The notes under the pieces: generated by a model
Seen by the model: the letters and a program-made list of their open reading frames with translations, nothing else
The model's database searches: none
Told to the model about the DNA's origin: nothing
Origin: Diphasiastrum complanatum
Lineage: Eukaryota > Streptophyta > Lycopodiopsida > Lycopodiales > Lycopodiaceae
Assembly: GCA_029204225.1 (NCBI GenBank)
Contig: CM055092.1
Coordinates: 28,183,859-28,247,858, forward strand
Length of the DNA: 64,000 nucleotides
Direction of reading: 5' to 3'
Shown: in pieces, positions 46,536 through 61,059 of the stretch
Layout: the number at the start of each line of letters is the position of its first letter
How positions within the stretch are numbered: position 1 is the stretch's first letter
Translations under genes and position numbers: made by a program

Positions 46536-48100
46536 ATTTTCTACATATGGTACCAAAAGAGCCAGATAAGAAAACCAATAAAAATTTACTAATTCTTGAA
46601 GTGGGATTTTCTCAAGTTCGAATCTCATTTCAATGCAACTATAAGCCAAACAAGACAAATTTGATCAACAAGTCACAATTTAGTTTCTAAAATTTATTGA
46701 TGCTTTTGTCCAATAGCTATGAGCACCTAATATAATTGTAAATCATTCCAATTGTTAGATCAAGGGGGTTATGGTGGATGTTTTTGGGAAATCAGATGTA
46801 ATCATGTCCAAAATCAGGGTCGATCCGAATAACATAGACAACTTTTAAACATAAATATTGATATAGAATTTCAAAAGAAACATGTTAAACATAATTTGAT
46901 ATGTAAAAGAAACATAAACATCACCGAATCGTATACCACTTTGAACAAGCTGTATTATAAGAACTCTCATAGAAATGTAATCACAATGTGTCACTTGCCA
47001 CTAAAAGTGGTTCATATTTATAATTAATGGTCTTGGGCCAAGCACTATATTAGTCAAGAGACTATTACAAAAGATGCACAACTTTGGTGCAATTCTAGAC
47101 AAATTTGTAGAAGTTTAACCTTTTGGACTAGTGATTTACTATTTCAATATTCTAAAGGTTGAGAATTAGAAATTATTTTCAACCTTTAACATGCTACAAC
47201 AGTTTGAAGGGTTCACTCCATGCGTAGTCTCCATCATTAGAATAATATTTTCATTGCATGGTTGGCTCACCATTCATTATTTGAAAACAAAAATAGTGAG
47301 GATTGGTGTGTCCTTCTAAGCCGTCATTTCCTTGAGAAATACAAGGATCTATAAATTGTTTCCAGTCTACCATTCGTTCCAGTATTTCTACTTCAGTGCT
47401 TTCGATACGACCGCCACCTATCTGGGAGTCGTATTGAAACGGGGTAATGTTGTTATATTTTGATCCATTCCATCAATAATAAGACACAAAGACTGCTCAG
47501 GATGGGATCTTGATTCTTCTTTCCATATGCATGCAATTTTCTAGAATCGAAAACATGATGTAGATGATTACCTCTCAATGCAATATAACGATCACGCATC
47601 CTAGCGTCAAGATTTGTTTCATCTCATTGTAAGATTTTTTTTTAAAAAGGTTACAAAGACCATTCCTTTTGGGTATTTGAGTTGTCATTCTTGATGATGA
47701 CTTCATTTCTCAAGCACTAGTGTAGTTCATGCACATCATTGTTCATGATTATGTCTTATAATGTTTGATCTATTATTGCATGTGTCGTCATGATACTTAC
47801 CTTTATCTACTCCACATGCCAAAGCCATATTAAAGGATCTTACATTAACATTCATAAAAGAAATTTTTTAGATTATAAGTGAAGTCCAAAGAAAGAAAAT
47901 TATTGATGTCAAGCTATGTCTTAAAAAATTACACATCACACACACCCCCTCTTGTCGGCTCTTCTAACTTAGGCGCACCTCATGTTAGCCTAGTTGTACT
48001 TTAGGGCATCTTGTTAGTACAAGCAAGGTCTCCACCCTCATCCACTGGTGCATGGTGCAAGAGCACCAAAAAATGAAATGACTACATATTCATTTTAATG
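46536..48100. other. No gene recognised
   Basis: AT-rich DNA. No coding, tRNA or repeat signal strong enough to name. Confidence 0.4.
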
Positions 48101-48114
48101 AGTATCTTATACCA

Positions 48115-48316
48115 TTTTATGAGGGTAACCCAACGAGGTTGGCTCAGTTGGTTGGCTTGGCATCCAAAGTTTCTTTGGTCCCAGGTTCGAGCCTCCCCTT
48201 GGAAACCAAGAAGCATTTTATGAGGGTAACCCAACGGGGTTGGCTTTGTTGGTTAGCTTGGCATCTGGAGTTTCTTTGGTCCCAAGTTCGAACCTCCCCT
48301 TGGAAACCAAGAAGCA
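48115..48316 (+). repeat. tRNA-derived SINE, tandem dimer
   Basis: Two units 101 bp apart. Each has a pol III A box (TGGCTCAGTTGG at 48140-48151; weaker TGGCTTTGTTGG in the second) and a B box (GGTTCGAGCCT at 48184-48194; AGTTCGAACCT at 48285-48295). They share the tail AAACCAAGAAGCATTTTATG. After the second unit, a GTCGAGGAGAGG then T-run (48350-48368) looks like a SINE 3' end. Confidence 0.75.
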
Positions 48317-48574
48317 TTTTATGAGGGTAGGACCCTTGCCTACACCTTTAGTCGAGGAGAGGTTTTTTTATGGCATGTTGCATGGATCTCCTTTTCAAAA
48401 ATGAATCTTGTTCCAAAATACATTGCCACATTGCGTCCTTTGAGTACAATTTATGTGTAATGATCATATGTTGACTAAGGAGCATAGTGTGAGAGGACCA
48501 TGTTTTCAATAATAGCTTATGTAGCGGGAATTGAGTCAAGCAATTTATGTCAATACGCATGTTATGCAACTGAA

Positions 48575-48672
48575 TGAAAATATGGTTCTTGGTTTTTAAA
48601 GAGGGGCTCGAACTTGGGAGAAAGGAAATTTTGAATGCCGAGCTAACCAATGAAGCCAGCCGGGTAAAACTA
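48575..48672 (-). repeat. Third SINE copy, inverted
   Basis: The minus strand reads GGCTGGCTTCATTGGTTAGC, then GTTCGAGCCCC (B box, 48603-48613) and the same AAACCAAGAACC tail as the dimer. Confidence 0.7.
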
Positions 48673-48779
48673 ACTAAAATATGGAAGACAATAGTGAGAA
48701 TATTATGTGCCACTATGCACCTCGGGATTGGCTATTTGCCATGCCCAAATGTACAAAAAGATTGACGCCCATATCTTAT

Positions 48780-49066
48780 GCAATGGCCCGCCAATATTAT
48801 ATGTAGGGTTAGGATTTAGGGTTCAGCCTCAAGATTGCGTGTCTGACACGAAACCAGCTTATGCACAGATTTACATTTGAACCGTCAGATCCTGTGAATC
48901 GACGGCCATCACCGCCGATTTCATCTGTCCTCCTCCTTATCTTTGCTTCTCACGATTCAGACAGTCTCTTTGCTGCGTACCTGAAGATCGGCTTTCTTGT
49001 GGTGCGGATTTGTGTGCTTGTTGAGTGTGCATTCGGTCGAGCAGAATCCGATGTTCTGAAGAAAAA
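48780..49066 (+). promoter_or_regulatory. eS27 promoter and 5' UTR
   Basis: Two telobox-like motifs (GGGTTAGG and TTTAGGGTTC, 48807-48825), common in plant ribosomal-protein promoters, lie about 240 bp upstream of the start codon. The transcription start is not visible. Confidence 0.5.
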
Positions 49067-50080
49067 ATGGTAAGTTCTTCGTCTTCATATAATAACGAAT
49101 ATTTTGCTTAGTTTTCCGAGAAAAAAAATGGTAAGTTCTTGCTCTTGGTATAATAATGAAGCTTTCGCTTATTTTGAACTTTAATCATGCTATGTGTTGC
49201 TCGTCGGATTATCGTGTAGATCTTGTGGATATGTTCTATGTTATTATGAGTGAGGCTTGGTATGATGAAGTTTCGTTTGGTGTGCTATCATCTAATTTGT
49301 TTTCTTTGTCATTGTCAACAGGTTCTCTCTAATGATATAGATCTTTTACATCCCCCTGCGGACTTGGAGAAACAGAAGCACAAGCTTAAACGTCTCGTGC
49401 AATCTCCAAACTCTTTTTTCATGGTGGGATTTTTTTAAACCTTAAAAGGCTCGTATTTCGAATGTAAATTTGAGCAACCTACTAGACTGTGCTAATGGAA
49501 ATTGGCTTTCATGTTGATAGGTCTAGTTTTTCGAGATAAGAATTCCAAGAGGTCAAAGCTAGTTGTCCGATTTGTCTGCTATTGTACAGATTCGGTTTTT
49601 TTCTTGCGTTAAGTTTTGGTACAAATCATGCTTTTGTCCTGATAATACCCTGGATTCCTTTTAAAAGTTCTGATTTTCCCTACTTTTTGTACTTTCCTAT
49701 TATTTTCTTTCATAATTACGTTGCCAACTGAAAAGGCTGTCAACAGCTTCAGACTTACCTGCCTCAACGGCTGTTTTGTAAATGATCCTCATCTGTCGTT
49801 TTGTTTTTTTCAGGACGTGAAGTGCCAGGGATGCTTCAACATGTAAGTTCTCACGTTTTTACTGAGATACAACAAGCTAATTATAATCCTACGCACTGAA
49901 CAGTTGGAATTTCGTATCTTATGTATGCTCGTTCTGTTTTGCCTTTCTTGCAGTACAACTGTGTTCAGTCATTCTCAAACGGTGGTGCTTTGTGGTAATT
50001 GTTCAACTGTTCTATGCCAACCAACCGGTGGTAGGGCACGATTGACAGAGGGATGCTCGTTCAGGAAAAAGGGTGACTAG
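49067..50080 (+). CDS. RPS27: 40S ribosomal protein eS27, four exons
   Basis: Cytosolic small-subunit ribosomal protein with a C4 zinc ribbon. Exon 1 is only the start codon (49067-49069, ATG|GTAAGT). Exon 2, 49322-49423: [20 protein letters not shown] then [14 protein letters not shown]. Exon 3, 49814-49842: DVKCQGCFN. Exon 4, 49954-50080: [20 protein letters not shown] then [20 protein letters not shown] and D before TAG. Exon lengths 3+102+29+127 nt give 86 residues, the usual plant length, and all introns are GT-AG. The zinc-ligand pairs CQGC and CGNC are intact, so the gene should be functional. The exon 1/donor segment is duplicated at 49128-49136, giving a possible alternative start. 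Confidence 0.95.
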
Positions 50081-50870
50081 CTTTCTTTCTGCACGCGGCA
50101 TTGTTATTTCATTTACAGCGGTCCCCAACGTCGTCAGGATGACGTTAGCAGAGAAAGTTGGTTTTGCTGCAATTGGGCTTCTACCGCACTGCACTGCACT
50201 GTTTCCTAACATTTGTGATCATTGACCATGGAGTACCATTATCAGATTGCAATGGGGAAGATCTACATCGTGATCATGGCAATGAATTATTCTATTCCAG
50301 TTTACCTGGAAAACCTAAAAGTCTACCTTATTTGCAGTGAATATCTGTTTCCAAATATCAAGATTTGTCATCTAACTTTTGTTGTTAGCTTCTATTAGCA
50401 TGAGTGAGGGAGCTTAAGCAGGTTAGACCATACTCTGACCTGGTCAAAGTCTATTTGCACTTCATCGTTACTGCTTTGAAACCAAATATTTGGTCCAAGT
50501 TGCCTTGTGTTTGGTTTTTGTGTTTGAGAGATGAATAATAACTTCCAAATAAAGTTGATTTATTGCTAGAAACTGCTAATTTTTCGTCAGGTTCCTTTGA
50601 AATTGAAGATGCTTACACGATTTTTTAACATTACAGGCAGTAGTGTCCTGATATGTCTTACTACACAACTCTGGCCATTATCATCATCTCTGCTCATAAT
50701 TTTCAGAAGTCTTTCGTTTCGATTTCAATCAAAACAGTATTACTCCATATACTTATTCACATATAAACTATTATTATTAGTGTTTTTCCCAAAGGAGTTC
50801 AGTAAAAAATTCATCTCTCATGGAAAAGTTAGAGAAAGATATCTAGCACATGTGGAAGTTTAAAATGAGA
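50081..50870. other. eS27 3' flank
   Basis: Presumed 3' UTR and intergenic DNA. No other gene seen. Confidence 0.5.
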
Positions 50871-50875
50871 GTTAA

Positions 50876-50992
50876 TCCTACTAGACAAAGAACTTTGGGA
50901 TGTCATAGAAGGCACAATGACCAAACCTCTTGCGGAGGAAGCAACCATCACCAAATGGAAGCAAGGGATTGCAAAGCTTTTCTTCTCATAAA
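50876..50992 (+). pseudogene. Copia gag N-terminal scrap
   Basis: The frame reads ILLDKELWDVIEGTMTKPLA and then TITKWKQGIAKLFFS, matching the LWxxIxG...W...A...I pattern at the start of Copia gag. It stops after 39 codons. Confidence 0.6.
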
Positions 50993-51559
50993 TGTGCATA
51001 TTAGATATATCAAGGTCATGTTGATCCTAACTCCATTATTTGGTGGTCAAGGTTGTGAGCTTGATTTCAATTGTTCGTTTATGAGGATTGATAACACAAT
51101 TTGGAAGAACAAACGTTGCCAGATGTAAAAAGTCATTCTCTTTGACAAATCTCGTAAGTTCATACCTTGTTGGATTTTTGGATGATTTTTTAAAGCTTGA
51201 AGAGCTACTTTGCACAATCTTGGCCAAACATGCAACAAGATTTGTTCGTCTTTCAATTCCCTGTTTGTGTATCTCTTGGTCGGACATTAGAACCCGCATT
51301 GCACTGCAAGCTCAAAATTGCAAAAAAGTCTTAAATCTTGTTTTATTATAAATTGCTAGGAAATTATACTTGAATCTAAATTTGAAATTGTATTTTCAAG
51401 TCAGATTTGCATAAAAATATCTTAAAAACTATGGATGTAGGAAAAATCCATCACTTAGCTCAAGCCTCTATGTCAATGAAATCCAATAATGATCTTTGCT
51501 TTGATTTTTGGATATATTCATTGAGTGAAACTATAATCTACTAAATGTTGGATTAAACA

Positions 51560-51773
51560 TGAAGTTTTACCAATCTTCCATGCAAGGTCAAAACATATTG
51601 AGATCTCTCATCATTTTGTGAGAGAGAAGGTGCAATCAAAGGAGATATCTTTGGAGCATGTGGCAAGTAGTGAATGTATTGTTGATATCTTCACTAAACC
51701 ACTTCAAAGAGCTGAATTTGTAAAGATAAGATCATCCCTAGGGTTGATAAGCAAGTCTATGTTATCTTCAAAC
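51560..51773 (+). pseudogene. Copia RNase H C-terminus
   Basis: The open frame ends FHARSKHIEISHHFVREKVQ, then ECIVDIFTKPLQRAEFVKIR and LGLISKSM to a TAG at 51771-51773. This is the canonical end of a Copia polyprotein. The rest of the pol is missing upstream. Confidence 0.88.
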
Positions 51774-51788
51774 TAGTTGTGAGGAGTG

Positions 51789-52395
51789 TTAAATTTACAC
51801 AAGCTAGTTTGCACAGTTACCACTTGTAAATGACTTTGAGGCCATGTTGTGGGATGTCACATGTGCCAAAAGCATAGGATATCTTATTCTAAGTCAAATC
51901 ATTAACCTAGCTTTGGAATGGTACCTTTGGGATATGTCCAAAGAGTGCATAGATAGGGTAGAGAAAAAGTAAGAGCTAAAAATAGCATTTTTCTCATTGT
52001 GTTTGGCTCTCGAGGCATTGACTCTAAATAGGGTGGATCAAGTGGATCTTTAGGTTAGATGTTAGGGTTAGGTTATGATGAATAGAATAAGCCCTAATAT
52101 GCTCAGATCCGAGCTCTACATGTATAAATATGTGATGGGATTTCCAGCTAATTATGAGCAAAATCGAGATTTTCCTTTTTGACTAGTTTGAGTCTATGAT
52201 TTGATTGATGAATGCTATTGGTATACGATTTTTTGTGATGATTGAATGAGTTTGGAGTTGCAGGTACAGTACACAGGCGGCAGCAGGCCATACTTTCACA
52301 CATGTGAAGAGTTTTGGAGCTAATTCATGGAGTTCAAGCCAAGATAAGCTAGGAATCAATGCATTGATTAGTAATCTAGCTTCTAGATCTTGTCT
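51789..52395 (+). repeat. 3' LTR following the Copia RNase H end
   Basis: A purine-rich GTGAGGAG tract precedes TGTTAAATTTACAC, the expected LTR start. It contains a TATA box (ATGTATAAATATG, about 52118) and the palindrome TTCACACATGTGAAG (about 52303) seen in the LTRs of elements 1 and 2. The right end is approximate. Confidence 0.6.
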
Positions 52396-52408
52396 GGATC
52401 TTAAGTAG

Positions 52409-53060
52409 GTGCTTTCTCCATCATTTCTAGGATCAAATGAGATTATTTTGTTGCATTTTTATCACAATATTGATTTGATTGTCAATTTGTGGCTTCAGAA
52501 TGAAATCAAGAAAAAACTAAATCATATTCCGACAAGAAAGCCAATAGAAGCCTACGTGGCTCTTGAAGAAATTTGGTTTGAATTAGCTGACATTTTGTGT
52601 TTTTCCATAAAAGCCATAGTTCTAGACTTGTTTGAACAGAATACTCTTAAAAGATTGAAAGAGTTTAATGTCATGGGATATAACGATAAGAATTTTGACT
52701 TGATTGCTTTCCAAAGGGAAAGTAAATGACTTCTTGACCACTTTTGCGTTAGATAAGACTCCTAATAATCTTGCATTTGTTTGTAAAAAACTGGTTAGAA
52801 ATGCAAAAGAGGTTATACAAGAAACGCAAAAGAGGCTTAATAGTGCTGATTTCATTGAAATATTAAGTCCATTGGATGATATTACAAGAGAAATAAAGAC
52901 TCGTATTATTGAGTTAATCCCTCAGGCAAAGGTTTCTAATAACTCACTTCCCTTCCTTATGGGGACTTATAAAGCTGATAAGGAGGCTTTTAGATGGCTA
53001 ACCAATGCGCATTCTTGTGTGTTTACTGTATATTTATTGCTTATCACTTGTCTCCTTTAG
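52409..53060 (+). pseudogene. Penelope-like retroelement B, N-terminal RT fragment
   Basis: Two frames. 52409-52729 includes IEAYVALEEIWFELADILCF and FNVMGYNDKNFDLIAFQ. 52704-53060 contains FALDKTPNNLAFVCKKLVRN and LPFLMGTYKADKEAFRWLTN followed by AHSCVF. The DKxxNNxxFVCKK block also occurs in Penelope element A, and the TYKADKEAFRWLTNAHSC block recurs as IFKAHKNAFRWITNAHDC in element C, so B and C are one family. No motif A-C remains here. Confidence 0.65.
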
Positions 53061-54560
53061 TCTTGCCCTTTTTCTGCATTGTTTTTTCCCTTTCTCTGTC
53101 CGCTTTTTGGGCTTGTGGCGGTCTGCTGTTGGTGGTGGTTTGATGTTGCTTAGCGGTTTGTTGCCTGACACTGATGTTGGCGTTGTTGCTTCCTGTGTGA
53201 ATGGCCAGATTTTTTGGCTATTGTGCTGGCTTGTTTGGCTTCTATTGGCTTTGGGTCGTTTCCTTGCTCTCATTCCTTTGTTGTTGATGGTTGTGGTGCG
53301 TTCCTCTGTTCCTCTCTTGCTCTGTGCGATTTGTGGGCCTCTTTGCTGGTTTCTGCTGTTTGGGTGCTATGCTCCTAGGTGGTGCTCCTCGTTCGGCTCT
53401 TGTGTGGTTTTTGTGATGGTTATGGTTAAGATATGTCCTTTGTGCCTTTGTTGTCTTTCTTCTTCTTTTGCTAAATTTTTTCTCTGAGGTTTCCTTTGTT
53501 CTCTATGCTTTTGTTCTCTGTTTCTTCTCTTGGTGACTTTATAGTTGTTTCTTTGTTGTTTGATGGCTTTTGCTTCTTTTGATTGATGTTTGGATAGTTG
53601 TGGTTGGATTGGTTCTTGTTTTTTTTGTACCTTTGATTTTGGTTATGGTTTTATTTGGGTGCCTTTTTTATTTTGGTGTTTGTCTTGTCTTTTATGGCTT
53701 TTCTTCGAGTTTTTTGTTTTTGTTTTTGTGGTGGAGTGGAATAGGATGGACTATTTTTGGGCTGTTTTTTTGCCTCTGTATATCTGTCGTGACTGTGCAT
53801 TGTCTATAGTATTGGGCTTTGTATAGTCCCGACTTTGCTTCTGTCCCTCGTAAATGTGATGGTTTTTATTTTGTTTGCTGCTTTTTAGCATGTTTAAATG
53901 GTTTAGATTGCTGTATAGGTTTTCTATATTTGTTACTTATAACTTTTTATGAGACAGATTTTTTTTGTTTTAAGATACTTTTTATTTCACTTTAGATGTT
54001 GTGGTGGAATGAAATTGGTGGGTCTATTTTTGGACTTTTATACCTACATTTTGGGTGGTTTTTTTTGCCCCTGTATTTATGTCGTGACTGTGCTTTGTCT
54101 TTAGTATTGGGCTTTTTATAGTCCCACCGACTGGTTTTTGTCCCTCGTATGTGTGATGGTTTTTATTTTGCTTGCAGCTTTTTAGCTTGTTTAACTGGTT
54201 TAGACTGCTGAATAGGTTTCCTTTACTTGTCACTTTTACTTATTATGGCAGGTTTCTATTTGGATGATGGTGTGGCTTGTCAGCTTGTTTAGAGTTATTT
54301 GAATCTTAGTTTTTTAGAGGTTTCTTGTATGTTTGTGTGCGTCTTTATTTTGGGTCTATGTTTTTTACTTAGTTTTTGGGTTTTTGGTCTACTGTTTGTG
54401 CGGTCGCGGTTTTTTGTGGTGGCCATTGAACTAGACGCATGGACAACAGGCAAACATAACTGGTGATAAGACATGAAGACGCTGTTCCATTTAAGAGTAA
54501 TGGTAGAATGGTGCTTGCTGCTAAACAGACTGCTTAATGGTTGTATAATTGCTGAAAATG
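53061..54560. other. T/G-rich low-complexity DNA with a 270-bp duplication
   Basis: Strongly strand-asymmetric T and G. The segment at 53731-53935 is repeated at 54000-54235 (shared phrases TCGTGACTGTGC, AGTATTGGGCTTT, TGTGATGGTTTTTATTTTG). Hydrophobic open frames here are a consequence of composition. It may be the 3' non-coding part of element B, which is a guess. Confidence 0.55.
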
Positions 54561-55470
54561 ACATGACATGACTGCATATAACATGATAAAAAACAACGTC
54601 TTAAATTAGATATTTCCTTTATTTATGTATAAAAAAAAGATGCTATGGCTGATTGGTAAAAGTTGGGTCAAGAATAACCCTCGTTTAACTTTTAAAATTG
54701 ATTTTACGGCTTGACCATTTTTGGGGTACACTAATTTGAACATGGTGATAGTTATATATTACATCATCTTGAAGATGGTTGCTTTTGAGTATTGTACTTG
54801 TTATTTATAAACAGTGCAAGAGTTGGAGAATGCCAGGTAATTCTTGAACTGCCAAGAAGCCTTCATTTCATATGCTGCAGTATGATTCGATGGTAGGAAA
54901 TACCTATGGATTAAAGTTTTTTTTTTAAAAATGAGCATCCTTGCCTATTTGCACTTGAAAAACATGTTGATAGTGACTGAAGATGAATGTTTATATATCA
55001 TACACATAATTAACAACACATTTACGACTTGTGTAAAATATATGGTTTGTTCCAAAAAAATGAGCATGGGACGAATTGAAAATTCTGGAATATGGCAAAC
55101 ACTAAGAAGAAACAGCGGATCCTACTACAACATTTTACAATAGTACACTTTTGAATATTTTGGATTCCAATCGAATATGGAAGGTAAACCACGAAGGTCT
55201 AAAATAGTTTGAAAAAGTCTCAATTTTAATTATTACTTTGTATGAATGGTAAAATCTTTACTTTATGGTTGAACTTCAAATTGCAAGATGGATAACAACT
55301 GAGAATAAGTGTAGACACAAGTAGTTCCCATAATAGTTTCCCTATTCTAACACGATTATTGTTGTGGATGGATGCAGGTGAGCTTATTCTCCTCAATTTG
55401 TTGCATAAATTTGTGAAGTTATGGAGGATTACTATATGCAAACATTACGAATTGACTTATTTTTGTAATG
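54561..55470. other. No gene recognised
   Basis: AT-rich. Short open frames without homology. Confidence 0.4.
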
Positions 55471-55476
55471 TTTAGT

Positions 55477-58550
<3,074 letters not shown>

Positions 58551-58554
58551 GACA

Positions 58555-59525
58555 TTAGAGACGTCACAAAATGCGCACAAAAGTGTGCATTTTAACTATT
58601 TAAAAAATCATATCTCATAAACTATGATGAATCACATCAGATCCTCTCACATGTGTGTTCTTCATATATACATTGACTATTAAAAAAATTTGAGACCTTC
58701 ATTTTCAGCAATTTATGTGTAAGATATGATGTGTCAAACGTGGTGAAAAGTTTGATATTTTCATATATGGAACTACATTGTTGTGAATTTTACATTCAAT
58801 TTTTAGCTTGCCTACTCTTAAAAATTCTATATGATAATAGAAACAAGCCTATTAAAAAAAATGAATTTTGAGATCTATAGAGATAGATACGTGCATTCGA
58901 AGTTACCCATTTAAGTGTTGATAAAAATCACCAAAATTGGAAATATCATACATGATCGTGTAATACCATGATTATAACAATATTTTTTTGGGTTTTCTAC
59001 TATAAAAAATGATATATGACCATACAAACATGTCTCTCAAAAATTTTCAATTCTGAGTTATGTAGAGATAGATATGTCCATCTAATGTTACCCATGTCAA
59101 GTGCTAAAAAGTGTTGAAAATTATTGAAAGGTGCTAGAAAGTTGCAACTCTTTTGGAGGTGCTTTCTACAAGCCTTTTTTTTGGCTATCTACTTTCAAAA
59201 ATCATTTACGACCATAGAAACATATCTATTTCAAAAATTGAAACTTGGACTCCTAGAGAGATATGTACATGCACCTAAAATTGCCCATGTGAAGTGCTGA
59301 AAAGTGCTAAAAATTGAAGTCTTTGGGGGTATATTGCCATCAATCGAGAGAGAAAAAATTTAGGTTTCCGATAACACAATGAAGAGTCAAGTCTAGTTCC
59401 ACACACAATTGAAACATTGAAATTTCATTCATTTGATGGCATGTTATGTCTCGTCAAGTGCGCAAGGGTTTTATGAGCACTTTTGTGTGCACGCGCACAA
59501 AAGTGTGCTGGAAACAACTCTAGTG
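58555..59525. repeat. Dispersed repeat copy 1 with internal about 185-bp units
   Basis: Contains three related units (from about 58805, 58995 and 59180), each with an AGAGATAGATA(C/T)GT-like phrase and TTACCCAT(T/G)T. It is bounded by palindromic GCGCACAAAAGTGTGC words and ends CAACTCTAGTG. The 58805-59520 part is repeated at 62153-62876 in the same orientation. Confidence 0.7.
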
Positions 59526-59820
59526 GTAAGTATAACTTGAGAACATGGCCACAAAAAATTCAACCAATTACAAATTTGAACAATTGTCTCCCTAAATACA
59601 TGTTAAAAATAAAAAAGCAAAGAATCTAAAAAAATCCATTTAAGATTCTTTAGGAGGAAAAAATTTAGACTAAGTAATAACCCACCCCCCTCCACAATGC
59701 TTTCTCTCCTCTATTTTACTCACTTGCTCGTGCCCGAGCTTCCCTTCCTCGAGCCCGAGTGTTGCCGAATTCAGCAAAAAAATCCAATTCAATAGAGAAT
59801 TGAGGATGGCACGTGAGCAG

Positions 59821-59824
<4 letters not shown>

Positions 59825-59914
<90 letters not shown>
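59825..59914. repeat. (AG)n microsatellite, about 90 bp
   Basis: Uninterrupted AG run directly beside the truncated end of Penelope-like element C. Confidence 0.97.
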
Positions 59915-59918
<4 letters not shown>

Positions 59919-59944
59919 CAAGATTTTACGTAGTCCCTCTTGAC

Positions 59945-61040
59945 AAGTCAAGACCAAACCCTTTGAACCCTTTAATTTATAGCATAACAGATTTAATAAT
60001 ACAGCAGTGTATAAAGTCTTATAGTACAGATCATACAAATTTGTTCTTTATCCAAAAACAATAGTGCATCCCGATTGTTAATGAAACAAATATCATCTAT
60101 GTACCGAAAGATATACTTGAAAGCACGTAAATAATCCATTTCACCAAGCTTGGCAAGTCTCTTCATAAAATGTAATTCATAAAAAGACAGATACCAGTTA
60201 CACCAAGTAGGGGAACAAGCAAAACCCATAGGAATACCACAAACTTGTCTCCAAGTCTTGTTACCTAGTCTCACAATGCAATTACCAATTAGTAGATCAT
60301 TCCATTCAATTTGGCAAAGTATTGTTTTGTCCAAATGAGTCCATTTATCAGCAGGTTTGCTTACCCATTTCCATTTAAATTCACCATGATTGGGCTTCCA
60401 TTTATAGGCAAGATTTTTGTTTTTGCTGAATTTCAATGCGTACATTATCATTTCCGTATTATAGTCTTTAGCCCGTCCTGGCAGTTAAGAGGGATGTTCT
60501 TATAACATTTAGAAATATCGGTAGACCACAAAGAAGTGATTTTATTTGGCATGTTAAGGTAAAATTCAGTGCATGAGTTGCACTACCAAAATAGGTTGGT
60601 ATCCACATTTAGGTAACTCTGGTATGACTTTGCCTTAAGTCCTGCACCCTCCATGAGGAGTGGAGACAGAATACCAAGAGCCCTAGAAAGAAATGTGGCC
60701 ACCTTTGAAAAGTAGCAGTCATGTGCATTAGTAATCCATCTGAAAGCATTTTTATGTGCTTTAAAAATACATAGTAAAAAAAGTAATTCTTCTTTCCCTA
60801 TTAGGTAATCTAGAAAGACAATTAAAAACGTACGTTTAATAATCATCATCACATTATCAATGGTATTACTATTTTCCTCTGGAGAAGGGACAAAATCTGG
60901 CCAAGATAATCTTAGTAAGGCCAAGCTCCTGACAAAAAAGATGCACATGAAACAAGGGTTATGTTGGGCCTTATCTACTCCATTCACATATAGGTTAGAA
61001 GCAATCCAATTCCGTTCATTAATGATATCCTTTAAGTTTT
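59945..61040 (-). mobile_element. Penelope-like retroelement C, RT fragment
   Basis: Minus strand. 60987-60583: VDKAQHNPCFMC, then LLFLLCIFKAHKNAFRWITN and AHDCYFSKVATFLSRAL. After a stop, motif A TDISKCYKNIPL (about 60.52 kb), then a 152-residue frame (60451-59993) with VCGIPMGFACSPTWCNWYLS (motif B) and RYIDDICFINN (motif C, 60103-60089). It ends at the (AG)n tract without a thumb or endonuclease, and its 5' side is cut at about 61040 by Copia sequence. The SP after GIPMGFAC and the CY in motif A differ from element A, so this is a separate lineage shared with element B. Which named Penelope clade it belongs to needs a tree. Confidence 0.75.
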
Positions 61041-61059
61041 TTTCTGGTCATGTTGTTGC

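Noticed and set aside
48139-48316. A pair of functional tRNA genes
   Set aside because: A and B boxes are present, but the sequence between and around them does not fold into a cloverleaf with a clear acceptor stem by eye, and the shared tails and inverted third copy fit a SINE.
53005-53487. 160-residue hydrophobic open frame resembling a membrane protein
   Set aside because: It lies in T/G-rich low-complexity DNA where Leu, Val, Phe and Cys codons are expected; no conserved motif, and the start overlaps the Penelope-like fragment.
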